Assembly: GCA_014773175.1 (NCBI GenBank)
Contig: VXCM01000421.1
Coordinates: 1 to 64,000 of the forward strand
DNA length: 64,000 nucleotides
Reading direction: 5' to 3'
DNA from: Lucifuga dentata
Taxonomy: Eukaryota; Chordata; Actinopteri; Ophidiiformes; Bythitidae
Positions 52,301-60,452 of this stretch are shown here, one piece after another (positions within the stretch are counted from its first letter, which is position 1; every line of letters starts with the position of its first letter). A program made the position numbers and the translations under genes. The notes under the pieces were generated by a model. That model had not been told where the DNA came from. It searched no databases and saw only the letters and a list, made by a program, of their open reading frames with translations.

Positions 52301-53911
52301 AATTTTTGCGAGACAGTGTATTTTATTGTTTACTGTATTTTATGTAAATATATTTACATAAAATACATATATTTTATGTAGCAACACCTCTGTCAAGGCA
52401 AATACTACTACATCTACTATTTATATAACTACTTGCTGTCCATCTCAGATGTTCTCCGGCTTCTTGGCTTTTTCATGAGTGCACTTTGTTGAAGTTTAAG
52501 GAGGGAGGGTTTTAATCAATGTATTTTCATATATTTTTATGTACTTAGGAATTTATGTTTTTTTTTTTACTATCTTATATGCTGTCTGATGTTTTTATGC
52601 CCAATTGCCCAAGTGGGGACAAATAATAATCTTGAAACTTGAAAAGATGCTAGTAATAGGTGTCTGGATATAATAGGAAACATGGTTGCATGGTGATATC
52701 TGTCTTTATCTGGTGCTGTTTCTTATGAATCCCATCCACGAGGACACTTTAGCAGGCTAAATACTTAGCAACATAAACTTAGATACTCTGATCTTTACTA
52801 CTATCAGTGTGTGATGCCACAACTATTGCTTTGACAAAACTGGCCTCAAAGGTCATATTTATGTTTCATCCAGTCCAATTATGGATTTATCTGGATCAGT
52901 TTTCTAAAATACATCTTGCAGTAGGCTGAAACACATCAGAAGCAGTTGGGAGGCTAAATAATGATCTACCAATATAAACGCTTTGCCCTGGTCCATTACT
53001 CTATTTATCTTAACAACAATTTGAAAGATAACTTTAAAATGAAAGAAATATAAAACTAACTGTAATAAATTATTTCAGCGAATGTACACTGACAGTAATA
53101 TCATTCTAACTTTGGCCATAACAGTAAGCGATCCATCAGGAAAGAGCAATCAATGTCTGCTTCCCGCTCTCTCTTCCTCAAACCATCTCTCTTTCCCTCT
53201 TTCCACATTCTATCATTTTCTCTCCACAGAACTGAAACATGTTTAACACGGCTGAAGATTATAAGCCTGAATGTCATAACTGTAAAGACTACTGACAGCA
53301 GAACACTAATCTTAGGTTAAAGCACTTATAGACTGTGGGAGTGTCAGATATCAACAAATCTCTGCTGGGCTCACAGACAGCTGAGCCAGCTGAACATCTA
53401 TTGATCTGCAAAACACATGAATTTCCACCATGAATACAAATAATGACACGAGGACAAGCATCTAAAACTGTACACATCAACAATATGAATGATACAATGC
53501 ATGTACTCATAAGCTTTCCTACCCTGCACACGTTGCCACACACACACCTTAACATTTCCATCCAGGCCAACTAATTCGGCTGACCTTTCACATTTACTCG
53601 GAATCCAACATCAACACACCCAGGGCTACACGCTCACCGTGTCTCGAAGGTTGTCGACCTTGAACCACTCTAAAAGTTTCTTGCCGACCTCCATGGGACT
53701 TGACAGGAAGGTTCTGTAGGTCAGCAGGAAGTCCTCAATGTAGGTGGGATCCACCACTGATGGTTCTTCCACCAGGTGCATGATCAGACGCTCAGGTGTT
53801 CCCTAAGATGATACATGTATTCATACATAATATTTTGACATACACGGTCATGTCAGTGAGCCAACAGAAGCAAACATGCAGCATAGATTACTGAAATCAC
53901 ACAAGGGCAAT

Positions 53912-53960
<49 letters not shown>

Positions 53961-54077
53961 AGCAGTCACATAAGCACGCGCAGACTGGAATACATTATGT
54001 CCACATTAATCATAAAAGTGACAAGGACATAAACTGTAAAGATGCAGATATTGAAAAGGTGTCAGTCACCTATCAAA

Positions 54078-54114
<37 letters not shown>

Positions 54115-57100
54115 TACAATGCACACTCATCTAGACATACATACAGGCAACTATTCTATATTGTACCAACACACACTCAACATTTTGTAGCTGAGGTGTC
54201 AAATGTTTAGTGAAAAACAATCGATTGACTCTTATTTATTGATTATTATCTCTGGATATTTTAACTTTTTAGTCACATGGAGCAGACAAACATACAAACA
54301 CAGTTCTGTTTTCAGTGAGTTTGACAGTTTCAAACAGCAGAGGTTGCTGAGGAAACTGACTCATCTGACAGGGAACAGAAACTAGAAAAGTATCCACTTT
54401 TTGTCTGACACAAAAAGAACAAAGCTGAAAACAGAAGCGGAAATGCTAACACTTGTGAATTGACTCATCTATGCTGGATGGTTTGGAGCCAAAAGCCTTC
54501 CTAGGAGCGGCAGCCAGGAGAATCATTGAGGCCCATTATCCGATCAATACCTGGCTGCCCCTGGAGGCTCAGGAAAAGGATCAAAAGGCCTTGGAACGAA
54601 GAGCAATGTAGCGTGCAAGGAAATGCTCTGGCAAACACTGATAGCACTAATCGTGCTTCTAAATAATCAACTGAGAATGCTGTGCAATGACAACATTGAT
54701 GTTTTTAAAGATATGTGAGGGAATGATCAATATACTGTATTAAAAGGTGATTTTTCAAATCACCAGTCAATAAAAGCATTTCAGTGTACTTAACATGTAA
54801 TAATAAGCACCAAAGAGTATGTTATGAAAATCAAATAATTCATGCAAATTAATTTTACAATGAGTTTAAATATGCTTGTTAGCTTGCTAGTTTGCAGCAG
54901 ACCTCAAGTCCAATGTTAAACATCAACCTTAGTGAGCTATGGATGAAACGCCAGTCTAACCGTACATGTGAGCAAAAAACCTGCCTGAATGCCTTCCTGT
55001 TCATCCACCATAGATCCCGCCTGATCAAACAAACCTTTTATCATTTTGTCGTACTAATAATGTGTTACTCTTGATCTCTGTCAGGGGCAGGGTCAGATCT
55101 AGACCAGCACCTTTGGGACTGGTAGAAATTTAATGTCTGGTTTAAGGATACTTCAGAAACATGCTTGTTGTCATGGTTGAACACTTTTTTTTTTTATTTA
55201 ATTTTTTTTATTTACAACGATGGGAATCAGTATATCCTCCGTAATATCACTAAGTGGAAAATACAAACCATTATTTATGGGCTCAAAATAGTGTAAAATA
55301 GAGGAAGAAAAGAAAAGAAAAATTTTCTTCAACATTTCCCTTCCACACTTAAATTCACTAACCTTGATGACAATGTGTCCCTTCCTTGTTCCACTGCGGT
55401 CAAGCTCACGGTGCTCCTTGACCATGACGATCTCCCCTTCCTCCTCCACCTTGTGCATGTTCTTCTCCACATGGTTGAGGATGCGCCAGTAGTCTTCCTG
55501 GGCAATGCAGACAAACTGGTCGAGGAGAACATGAGGACAGTGGGTCAACTTGTAGTAGAGCACAACACTGCTCGGCACCAGAGCCGGATAATCAAACAAC
55601 AGCACGGCAGAGCCATGAGAGTAGGCAGAGAGAGGCATGAGAGGGATCGGCCGATGGAGGAAGCAACGTCCAACAGTACTCTAATTCTCACACTAACTTA
55701 ACAAAATCATTCAGTATGAGAACCTGTCTGAGCTCTTTCAACTGGCAGACACATCCTGGACTTCAGTGATCTAGAAATGCTAACATATTTGTCTGCCCAA
55801 CGGCTCATCCTCTACCCCACAGCATTGTCACTTGCTGTGCTTCCCTTAACGAAATCATGAATTTCTGCATTTGCCTGGCTAAGCCCGAGCACCGCATCTT
55901 CCTGTGTGTCTGAAGACAGGAAATGATGCGTGCAGTGGAGGAACTGGGCAGTGTGGACAGAGGGGATGTAACCACAAGCACATGCTTCTATTGTATTATT
56001 CTTAACTCGTGAAGATCAGCTATTTGTGAGAACCCCACATGAAACAGAAAAGGCAGAAGTTAAGACTATACCAAACACAACCTGACAAAGACAACACTTA
56101 ATGACATACTGTGTTAAACATGGTCACTGTTTCTTCACAAAAATCACTTCATTTAATCACATCAAGGCTGTAAGTCAGCATCAGCTTCTTGATGTGGCTG
56201 AATTAGTCTTTCTTACCTGGCAGTCGTCTCCCTTGGTCCGAACTTCTCCACTCATGAACTGTTTGTCCAGTGAGGGTGAGATGCCAAAGCTGTTGCCCAT
56301 GCAAAGTGTCTCCACTCTTCCATCTGGATGGCTGATCTCCACTGCCCCATTCAGGATAACATACCAGAGATCCAGCTGCAGACAGCACAGACAAGACATA
56401 ATCAAACCAAACATGAAAAATCAAATAGCTTCGGTCTGTGAAATTTATAAAAACAAATATTGGCTTGCACAGATTCTTCAATATACACCAGTGTGCGCAT
56501 GACATTTTGTAGTCTCGAAATTAATAATGTAAAATGAAAATCAAAAAACATTCAATAGATCCACAGGAAAAAAAAATGACATCATCTAGTATATAACAAT
56601 TGGATCAAAAAGCTATGCTGTGACTGGGGACAAACTTCAAATGTTTCACTACAATTTTTTAATAAAAAAACAGTCTGTGTGTCAGGTCTGAATCTTGGAA
56701 GTCAAAGCAAATTACAACTGCACTTAGAAATATGAAGCATATCACCTGGCACTCTTTTATCGAAAATGATTTGATTTCAAAGAGCACTCTGAATATAATA
56801 GATACGTTTAAACAGGAAAAAACTTGGAACTAGTGGCATTACTCAACCAAACAACAGACCTTAGATATCATTTCACAAAAATAACTGTAAAAATTAGTAT
56901 ATATGTCTAAGTGACATTTGGCATATTGTGAGTGTAATGTGCTTAGTGTGAGTTATGAGTATCTCAGTGTAGAGGGATACTGTGCTATGGAAAGCAAATG
57001 CTGTCAGGGCTTAATATAATTCATTCAGTCATTCATCCAGAGGAGAGTGGATGGTGGGTGGATGAATGAGGCCTGAGCTCCTCTGCAACTTCACCTAATA

Positions 57101-57821
57101 TATATATAGATATATATATATATATATATCTATATATATATATAGATAGATATATATATATATATCTATATATATATCTATATAGATAGATATATAGATA
57201 TATCTATATAGATAGATATATATATAGATATATAATCTCATTACCTTTTTATTCTCTCACTCTCACTCTCATCCATCTTTCTTTACTTTTCTCAGTTTTC
57301 CTCCCAATCAGCCTCTTACTCCTTATTTGATAGCAGTGATGAAATTGTAAAAGGTATGTAAGCTACTGATCTCTACTAATCATCATGAGATTATCCACCA
57401 CCAATACACTGTCACAATATACTGTGACCATAAGGTTTGCATAAATTCAACACATTTCACCATTATAGCATTATGATATGATATTTTTTATATCTTATCT
57501 ATGTGAGACAGTTCTGTGTTCCTTAAATTAAATGATGAGTAAAGCAAGATTAGATGGGCTTACGCCACTCTACAACTGTGACTGTCACGTCACTGTCTCT
57601 TTCAGTCTGTTTTCTTTATGATTTCTGAGGAACTTTATCTCCCTGATTGTTTCCCGAAAGCCACTTTGCACTTTTTTCTTTCCCTCTCTGACTCACTTAG
57701 CAGAGTAGCGTTCAGCTATGAACAGAGACAAGTGCTTCTCTGTGACCTTCAACATGAATCCACTGAGAGACAGGCAGATGTGAGGACAGCTGTCTGTAAA
57801 CTGACTAGACAGAGACATAAA

Positions 57822-57873
<52 letters not shown>

Positions 57874-60452
57874 ATATCTCTATCTCAACATCACCCACTA
57901 ATATCATCTTTGTCCTGTTGCTGAGGATTCCATTGCCACTTGCTGGATGGCAGTTCACTACATTTATCACGCTGTCGACCCTTTTGATGCCATGTGTATC
58001 CAAACAGCCATGACAGAGCTCCCGTTTCTCAGCCGTGTAACTTAATTAATTAGCTGTGTAGCAGTTTTAATGACTGAATGGGATTTCAGTCTGCAGTGAG
58101 TCTGCACATACCAGTTTCTGTGTGAGAAAGTGCTTTGGGTACAGCAGAAAATGCTGAGTTTTCTGTGTGCCTGTACATACGGTGCAATGTTGTGGTGATA
58201 TCTTGTGGGTGTGAAAAGCCAAATTAAGGTTAATATTTTTTAAAGCATCCTAATTTTATTAATACCAATCTAAAAACCAAAGCTAAGAAACAAATCCATT
58301 AAAATGTGTCTGTCTAAACAAAGCCAAACACAAAATAAATTCTTAAGTGCAGGTTTTGTTGTTTTAATGAAGTAGGTATGCGAACAAGATCTTGTAATGT
58401 TGTAATTACCCTGTTTTTGATTAATGTAAATGAGACATAAGAGATCAACAAACCAAAATTACATCTCTAATATCTCTGATAAATGCAGAAGAAATGTAAT
58501 ATTCAATCTTCAGATTCCAAAGTTGCTCTGTTACACATTTTTTTTTTTTTTTTTTTTACATCCATGGGTGTTTTCATACCTCCTGTTTGTTGTGCAGTAT
58601 GACTGTGCCAGCCTGCTCCACCACCTCAAACACCATGACGCTACATAAGTCCCTCCGAACAGACATGGTCATGTTGGCGAAGGCAGGCAGCTGGTGCATA
58701 AACTCCAGTAGTTGCTCTATTGGGCAAAAAGAGGGGAAGGGGGGGTTAAGCATAAGAAGAACCAGAACCACAATTAAATAAAATGGAAATAAGTAAAGTG
58801 AAAGAAAAGAATGGGGTATAGTCAGAGAAGCTTTTATGAGACACTATGTGTGTGTTTTTGTTTTTGATGTAGTGCTGGGGTAATTCCCTTTTTTCACTTT
58901 GCCAACAAAAACAGTGGCATTTCCTGAGTAAATCATTGACAGCTCACTTGGCTAATCGAGCCTACCAAGAAACCATCATATCCTGTTCCTTTGCTGCTTT
59001 TCCTCCATCCCAGACTTCTGTCTACCTCCTTGGCACTGTTTTGTGAGAACAGAGTGACCTGGCTCCAGCCTGCACACACACTGCAACTTCCTTTCATTTT
59101 CGCTGCTGTTATCATTTTCTCTCTTCCTCTGGCTCTCTTTTCTTCTGCTCCTTTGTTCTTCAAAAGACCTGAGTCAAAACAGTCCATCATTTGAAGTAGC
59201 CTAATTCTTAGTGGTTTTTTTTAACTGCTCAGAGTAACAGAGAAACAACCAGGAGATTTAGATTTATTTTAGTCTGTTAATGGTTATCACAAGTGGTACC
59301 AGTTGCACCATTCTGATGGTAAATTAAACAAATCACTTTAAATAAGATGCCGTGGATTTGAAGTGGTGAGGCAAATTTTAGTTAGTGATATTCTGACATC
59401 AGATATGGTCAGCAGAGATATTTTAAACAAGAAGTTGGCATATAGAAATTTACAATCTTACAAATCTTGCTCAAAAACAGCAGAACTAGTTTATTTCTTT
59501 CTTTCTTCTTTTTTTTTTTTTTTTTTNTTTTTTTTTTTTTTTTTGGTTTCTTTATCAAACAGAAGCCAAGAGCTGAAACTGGAAGAAATGGAACAGAACA
59601 CACTGCATGACTTCTGCTAACCAACACTCTCAAAATGTAATTTGTCAAATTAGCAAAGCTGCTAAGTGAGACTATTAATGACGGTAACATTTATTTTCAG
59701 ACATTCTGTAAGCCAGGGTTGTACTTCCACTCCTCCCTTCTTGTCCTCTGTCCCTCGCTCTTCTCAATGGGTTATCAGTCTAAGCACCTAGAGTCGAGGC
59801 CAGCCTCATGGGAGGCACACAGCAGGGCAGACCTTTGCAAACTCTCTCAGCTCTCTGATGTGGTCACCTTCTCCTCCAGGAGCCCACTGACTCCCACTAA
59901 TGAGGTCGTTTTTCTGATTGCCTGCTTAAAAATAAACTGGAAGGGCACGGGTATTTAGAGACCACTGTGAGGGGTCTTTTGTAAGAGGGGTATTTGTGTA
60001 GCTTCCCTGTGTGTGCTTACTGAATGATAGATGGTGTGTGTGACTACATCTCATGGACTGTATGTCCATTAGAAAGAAAAAATAGTAGCTAAGAATGCCC
60101 TAATGGCCACAAAAGGAGAACGAAACATGCATGCATGCATACATACAAGATTTTTCAATTTTCAATAATATTTAAAGTGAATAAGACAAACTGTCAAAAA
60201 AAAAAACAAAAAACACTCACACACACACACACAGACATACACAAAGGACATAAACAAAGAATTAGACTGACCAATGTCGTCATCATAGCGGTCAGCTGGG
60301 TCTTTTTCTAGACACTCTCGGACCAGGTCTCGGCCCAGAAGTGTGTCTGAGGCCCTCTCCAGATCCTCGTCTTCTTCCTCCTCTTCCTCGCTGTCCACAG
60401 CAGCTTCTGGAAGTCCAGACAGGTCTACATCTCCCAGCTCGCTTTCTGTGGC
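24853..60452 (-). CDS. rapgef6: Rap guanine nucleotide exchange factor 6 (PDZ-GEF2), 5' partial, 23 exons
   Basis: Encodes a membrane-associated exchange factor that loads Rap1/Rap2 with GTP and acts on cell junctions and adhesion (family knowledge). Residue numbers here count from the first codon in the window. Order seen: acidic linker (1-60), degenerate cNMP-binding domain (about 70-180), REM domain (about 205-300), PDZ domain (about 315-400, carboxylate loop GFGI), Ras-association domain (541-620), CDC25 catalytic domain (about 640-870), basic helix HKKRVRRSS, then a Ser/Pro-rich tail ending VSAV. Wording such as [23 protein letters not shown] and GLIVYCVTSP fits RAPGEF6 rather than its paralogue RAPGEF2. 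All junction phases agree and the joined length is 4311 nt. Roughly 200 N-terminal codons, including the first cNMP-like domain, are outside the window. Two exons are touched by contig-end duplications. Confidence 0.95.
25148..25486 (-). CDS. rapgef6: rapgef6 exon U: proline-rich tail
   Basis: Encodes [58 protein letters not shown], and ends [19 protein letters not shown] is a WW/SH3-type proline motif shared with RAPGEF2, and [12 protein letters not shown] is conserved. The donor is GTAAGT. Failure to splice would give the ending DGK and a stop, losing the PDZ ligand. Confidence 0.94.
26162..26772 (-). CDS. rapgef6: rapgef6 exon T: tail, contains a duplicated contig end
   Basis: Encodes [57 protein letters not shown] and, further on, [20 protein letters not shown] and [23 protein letters not shown] and [11 protein letters not shown] are family hallmarks. 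Around the N at 26538 the same 62 bases occur twice (26476-26537 and 26539-26600). With the N this is 63 bases, so it leaves the frame open and hides as a 21-codon repeat. Corrected exon length is 548. Acceptor TTTTAG, donor GTGAGA. Confidence 0.92.
26476..26600. other. duplicated contig end inside rapgef6 exon T
   Basis: 62 bases beginning GGGAGAGAAAGCGTGTGCGG are present twice, separated by the N at 26538. In protein the block [20 protein letters not shown] appears twice with an X between. Confidence 0.92.
26773..28335 (-). other. rapgef6 intron S-T
   Basis: 1.56 kb with a thymine run joined to an adenine run through the N at 28075, an unlikely natural sequence and probably two contig ends. 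Introns T-U (25487-26161) and U-V (24876-25147) show nothing further apart from the bare N at 25563. Confidence 0.75.
28336..28591 (-). CDS. rapgef6: rapgef6 exon S: tail, [17 protein letters not shown] block
   Basis: Encodes [20 protein letters not shown], then [20 protein letters not shown] and an Ala/Thr-rich end ([20 protein letters not shown]). The first part is strongly conserved in both PDZ-GEFs; the Ala/Thr segment is lineage-specific. Donor GTAATT. The intron just downstream holds polyU tracts. Confidence 0.94.
28592..31132 (-). other. rapgef6 intron R-S
   Basis: Holds the long candidate alternative exon (29975-30774). The remainder, 28592-29974, is plain AT-rich DNA with a short CAT repeat at 29238-29258. 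Confidence 0.75.
29975..30774 (-). CDS. candidate alternative rapgef6 exon (long, open, phase-matched)
   Basis: After a strong pyrimidine tract and AG at 30776-30775, the frame that follows exon R (phase 1) stays open for about 267 codons to a stop at 29975. It begins [20 protein letters not shown], continues with a Ser-rich stretch, a charged helix ([20 protein letters not shown]), a proline patch (PPLPSPPQL) and an Arg-rich segment ([20 protein letters not shown]), and ends RSKTV. Two internal GTGAG donors, after 30118 and after 30079, also give phase 1, so frame-preserving cassettes of 657 or 696 nt are possible. I see no AATAAA soon after the stop, which argues for a cassette rather than a terminal exon. 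No known family isoform comes to mind. Confidence 0.5.
31133..31279 (-). CDS. rapgef6: rapgef6 exon R: tail with SSLHSSP motif
   Basis: Encodes [20 protein letters not shown], then [20 protein letters not shown] and [28 protein letters not shown] is shared by the family. The donor GTCAGC is non-consensus and the exon ends in phase 1, so either exon S or the large candidate exon at 30.1-30.8 kb can follow in frame. Confidence 0.92.
31375..31548 (-). CDS. rapgef6: rapgef6 exon Q: tail, Ser/Arg-rich
   Basis: Encodes [39 protein letters not shown] and [28 protein letters not shown] followed by LRKK is a conserved tail motif of RAPGEF6. Phase 1 in and out; donor GTGAGT. Confidence 0.93.
32306..32526 (-). 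CDS. rapgef6: rapgef6 exon P: basic helix after the catalytic domain
   Basis: Encodes [20 protein letters not shown], then [40 protein letters not shown] and [28 protein letters not shown] matches RAPGEF6. KKRVRRSS is a basophilic kinase-type site (inference). Donor GTGAGT. Confidence 0.95.
33401..33424 (-). CDS. rapgef6: rapgef6 24-nt microexon (KKRWKSLG)
   Basis: Acceptor CTTGCAG, 24 bases, donor GTAAGT. Spliced between exons O and P it changes RQRSLSQ to [15 protein letters not shown], the same insert position and near-identical residues as KKKWRSLG in RAPGEF2. Omission keeps the frame and gives the usual RAPGEF6 wording RQRSLSQGS, so it is probably a cassette exon. Confidence 0.85.
34439..34562 (-). 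CDS. rapgef6: rapgef6 exon O: end of the CDC25 domain
   Basis: Encodes [19 protein letters not shown], then [20 protein letters not shown] and [11 protein letters not shown] closes the catalytic fold. Its donor GTTGGT is weak and stands just upstream of the 24-nt microexon, which suits alternative splicing here. A CA microsatellite lies about 25 bases upstream of the acceptor. Confidence 0.95.
34589..34630. repeat. CA microsatellite beside exon O
   Basis: About 21 CA units starting 26 bases upstream (in gene direction) of the exon O acceptor; in the transcript this is a UG repeat next to a splice acceptor. Confidence 0.95.
35079..35290 (-). CDS. rapgef6: rapgef6 exon N: CDC25 domain, helical hairpin region
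   Basis: Encodes [20 protein letters not shown], then [40 protein letters not shown] and [19 protein letters not shown] and PPIIPLFP are conserved catalytic-domain motifs contacting Rap. Acceptor TTTAAACAG, donor GTAAAT. Confidence 0.96.
35291..37313 (-). other. rapgef6 intron M-N
   Basis: 2.0 kb. A GCA/ACA-type triplet stretch at 36171-36198 and otherwise plain sequence. Introns N-O (34563-35078), O-microexon (33425-34438), microexon-P (32527-33400) and P-Q (31549-32305) hold nothing beyond the CA repeat at 34589-34630 and a short TA run at 32217-32230. Confidence 0.75.
37314..37529 (-). CDS. rapgef6: rapgef6 exon M: CDC25 catalytic domain
   Basis: Encodes [19 protein letters not shown], then [40 protein letters not shown] and [12 protein letters not shown]. 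The [11 protein letters not shown] block is the conserved core of CDC25 domains and precedes the helical hairpin that opens the Rap nucleotide site. Donor GTGAGC. Confidence 0.96.
37814..37981 (-). CDS. rapgef6: rapgef6 exon L: start of the CDC25 catalytic region
   Basis: Encodes [40 protein letters not shown] and [17 protein letters not shown]. The donor GTATGG splits the Glu codon, and the next exon begins with G followed by TATGTG, restoring [22 protein letters not shown] is the first catalytic-domain helix. Confidence 0.95.
37982..40416 (-). other. rapgef6 intron K-L
   Basis: 2.4 kb with GA-rich stretches (38640-38702, 39056-39076). No exon candidate. Intron L-M (37530-37813) is short and plain. 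Confidence 0.8.
40417..40657 (-). CDS. rapgef6: rapgef6 exon K: Ras-association domain
   Basis: Encodes [19 protein letters not shown], then [40 protein letters not shown] and [15 protein letters not shown]. This is the complete RA ubiquitin-fold, which in PDZ-GEFs binds GTP-Rap and gives positive feedback and membrane recruitment (family knowledge). Phase 1 in, phase 2 out. Confidence 0.96.
42827..42860. repeat. CCT triplet repeat
   Basis: About eleven CTC/CCT units in intron J-K. Confidence 0.95.
43409..43431. repeat. short telomere-like TTAGGG run
   Basis: GGTTAGGGTTAAGGTTAGGG: three to four TTAGGG-type units with one variant (TTAAGG). Confidence 0.8.
43694..43708 (-). CDS. candidate 15-nt microexon between rapgef6 exons J and K
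   Basis: In the minus reading, a long uninterrupted pyrimidine tract leads to an AG, followed by 15 bases (CCCTGGGACTGTACT) and a perfect donor GTAAGT. Inclusion adds five codons without shifting frame: between the phase-1 end of exon J and exon K the protein would read A-L-G-L-Y-Y in place of D. Supported only by splice signals and length; I do not know a family isoform with it. Confidence 0.4.
43813..43849. repeat. GA microsatellite
   Basis: About 18 GA units; in gene direction a CU tract, 105 bases upstream of the candidate 15-nt microexon. Confidence 0.95.
44105..44163. repeat. compound CT/CA microsatellite
   Basis: CT run followed after a short break by CA repeats. Confidence 0.9.
45101..45150. 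repeat. CA microsatellite
   Basis: 25 uninterrupted CA units. Confidence 0.95.
46186..46343 (-). CDS. rapgef6: rapgef6 exon J: Ser-rich linker before the RA domain
   Basis: Encodes [19 protein letters not shown], then [19 protein letters not shown] and [15 protein letters not shown]. The acceptor CTGTCTAG and the first ~23 bases of the exon occur again at 46368-46432 after the N at 46367. That second copy is a contig-end overlap, not a second exon. Using the copy given here keeps the phase exact on both sides. Confidence 0.92.
46368..46432. other. second copy of a contig end (duplicates part of exon J)
   Basis: These 65 bases equal 46302-46366 exactly and follow the single N at 46367. They carry a second copy of the exon J acceptor, so gene finders may call a spurious extra exon. 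Confidence 0.9.
46433..50876 (-). other. rapgef6 intron I-J
   Basis: 4.4 kb without a convincing exon. CT/CA compound microsatellite at 49315-49388 and a guanine homopolymer interrupted by the N at 50400. Between 46344 and 46432 lies the contig-end duplication. Confidence 0.75.
49315..49388. repeat. compound CT/CA microsatellite
   Basis: A CT tract of about 48 bases passes directly into CA repeats. Confidence 0.95.
50877..51120 (-). CDS. rapgef6: rapgef6 exon I: linker between PDZ and RA domains
   Basis: Encodes [39 protein letters not shown] and [20 protein letters not shown], then FSILPPKPF. Basic and Ser-rich, probably a disordered linker. The insertion of a second G in VSGGRNK is characteristic of RAPGEF6. 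Phase 1 in, phase 2 out, donor GTAAGA. Confidence 0.94.
51249..51357 (-). CDS. rapgef6: rapgef6 exon H: PDZ domain, second half
   Basis: Encodes [20 protein letters not shown], then [16 protein letters not shown]. The acceptor TTTCAG lies right beside a ~25-base adenine run on the plus strand, which gives a polyU tract in the transcript. Donor GTAAGT, ends with one extra base. Confidence 0.94.
51485..51688 (-). CDS. rapgef6: rapgef6 exon G: PDZ domain, first half
   Basis: Encodes [19 protein letters not shown], then [40 protein letters not shown] and [14 protein letters not shown] is the peptide-binding loop. The last helix reads LKWGDQ where mammalian family members have LKRGDQ. Donor GTAAGA, phase 0. 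Confidence 0.95.
52049..52156 (-). CDS. rapgef6: rapgef6 exon F: REM domain, second half
   Basis: Encodes [19 protein letters not shown], then [17 protein letters not shown]. 36 codons, phase 0 at both ends, acceptor CTCCAG, donor GTAAGA. The REM domain packs against the CDC25 domain and stabilises it (family knowledge). Confidence 0.94.
53638..53802 (-). CDS. rapgef6: rapgef6 exon E: RasGEF N-terminal (REM) domain, first half
   Basis: Encodes [20 protein letters not shown], then [20 protein letters not shown] and [15 protein letters not shown]. The motif TYRTF is the REM-domain signature of Ras-family exchange factors. Acceptor CATCTTAG, donor GTGAGC, 55 codons in phase 0. Confidence 0.95.
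53803..55362 (-). other. rapgef6 intron D-E
   Basis: Two CA microsatellites (53915-53957, 54080-54110). The short intron C-D (55516-56216) and intron E-F (52157-53637) also hold no further exon that I can see. Confidence 0.8.
53915..53957. repeat. CA microsatellite
   Basis: About 21 CA units; a second run of 15 units follows at 54080-54110. Confidence 0.95.
55363..55515 (-). CDS. rapgef6: rapgef6 exon D: end of the cNMP domain and start of the REM linker
   Basis: Encodes [19 protein letters not shown], then a basic and acidic helix with [19 protein letters not shown] and RKGHIVIK. 51 codons, phase 0 at both ends, donor [19 protein letters not shown] is the RAPGEF6 version. Confidence 0.95.
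56217..56375 (-). CDS. rapgef6: rapgef6 exon C: core of the cNMP-binding domain
   Basis: Encodes [19 protein letters not shown], then METL-type strand [19 protein letters not shown], to KGDDCQ. Where true cAMP sensors carry a phosphate-binding cassette with FGE and an Arg, this has [11 protein letters not shown], so the cAMP contacts are absent. This agrees with the family being cAMP-independent. Both boundaries are phase 0; donor GTAAGA. Confidence 0.95.
57100..57232. repeat. TA/GATA array
   Basis: Alternating TATATA and TAGATA blocks with many self-complementary stretches. Intron B-C of rapgef6. Confidence 0.9.
57822..57872. repeat. CA microsatellite
   Basis: About 25 uninterrupted CA units. 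Confidence 0.95.
58580..58716 (-). CDS. rapgef6: rapgef6 exon B: start of the cNMP-binding domain
   Basis: Encodes [19 protein letters not shown], then [20 protein letters not shown], up to KQE. Acceptor CAATAG, donor GTATGA, phase 2 in and phase 0 out. VVEQAG is the RAPGEF6 form; RAPGEF2 has VVERAG. Confidence 0.94.
58717..60271 (-). other. rapgef6 intron A-B
   Basis: No exon candidate seen. Contains a thymine homopolymer with an N at 59527 (contig join) and a short CA run near 60218-60232. Confidence 0.8.
60272..60452 (-). CDS. rapgef6: rapgef6 exon A: acidic linker before the cNMP domain
   Basis: Begins after acceptor ...GTCTAG with [16 protein letters not shown], runs through an acidic stretch [17 protein letters not shown], and ends RYDDDI plus one base before donor GTCAGT. 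The preceding exon should encode a Ser-rich stretch ending near LSDIYQ. I could not find it up to base 64000, so the gene continues beyond the window. Confidence 0.92.

Larger units (their letters stand above)
56376..58579 (-). other. rapgef6 intron B-C
   Basis: Holds the TA/GATA array at 57100-57232, a CA microsatellite at 57822-57872 and a thymine run at 58539-58557 just inside the donor of exon B. No exon seen. Confidence 0.8.

Noticed and set aside
55375..55701. 108-codon plus-strand open frame
   Set aside because: Antisense of rapgef6 exon D, whose minus reading is clearly the real one.
57100..57232. TA/GATA array as a possible replication or matrix-attachment site
   Set aside because: Simple sequence of this kind is common in fish introns; nothing here points to a specific role.
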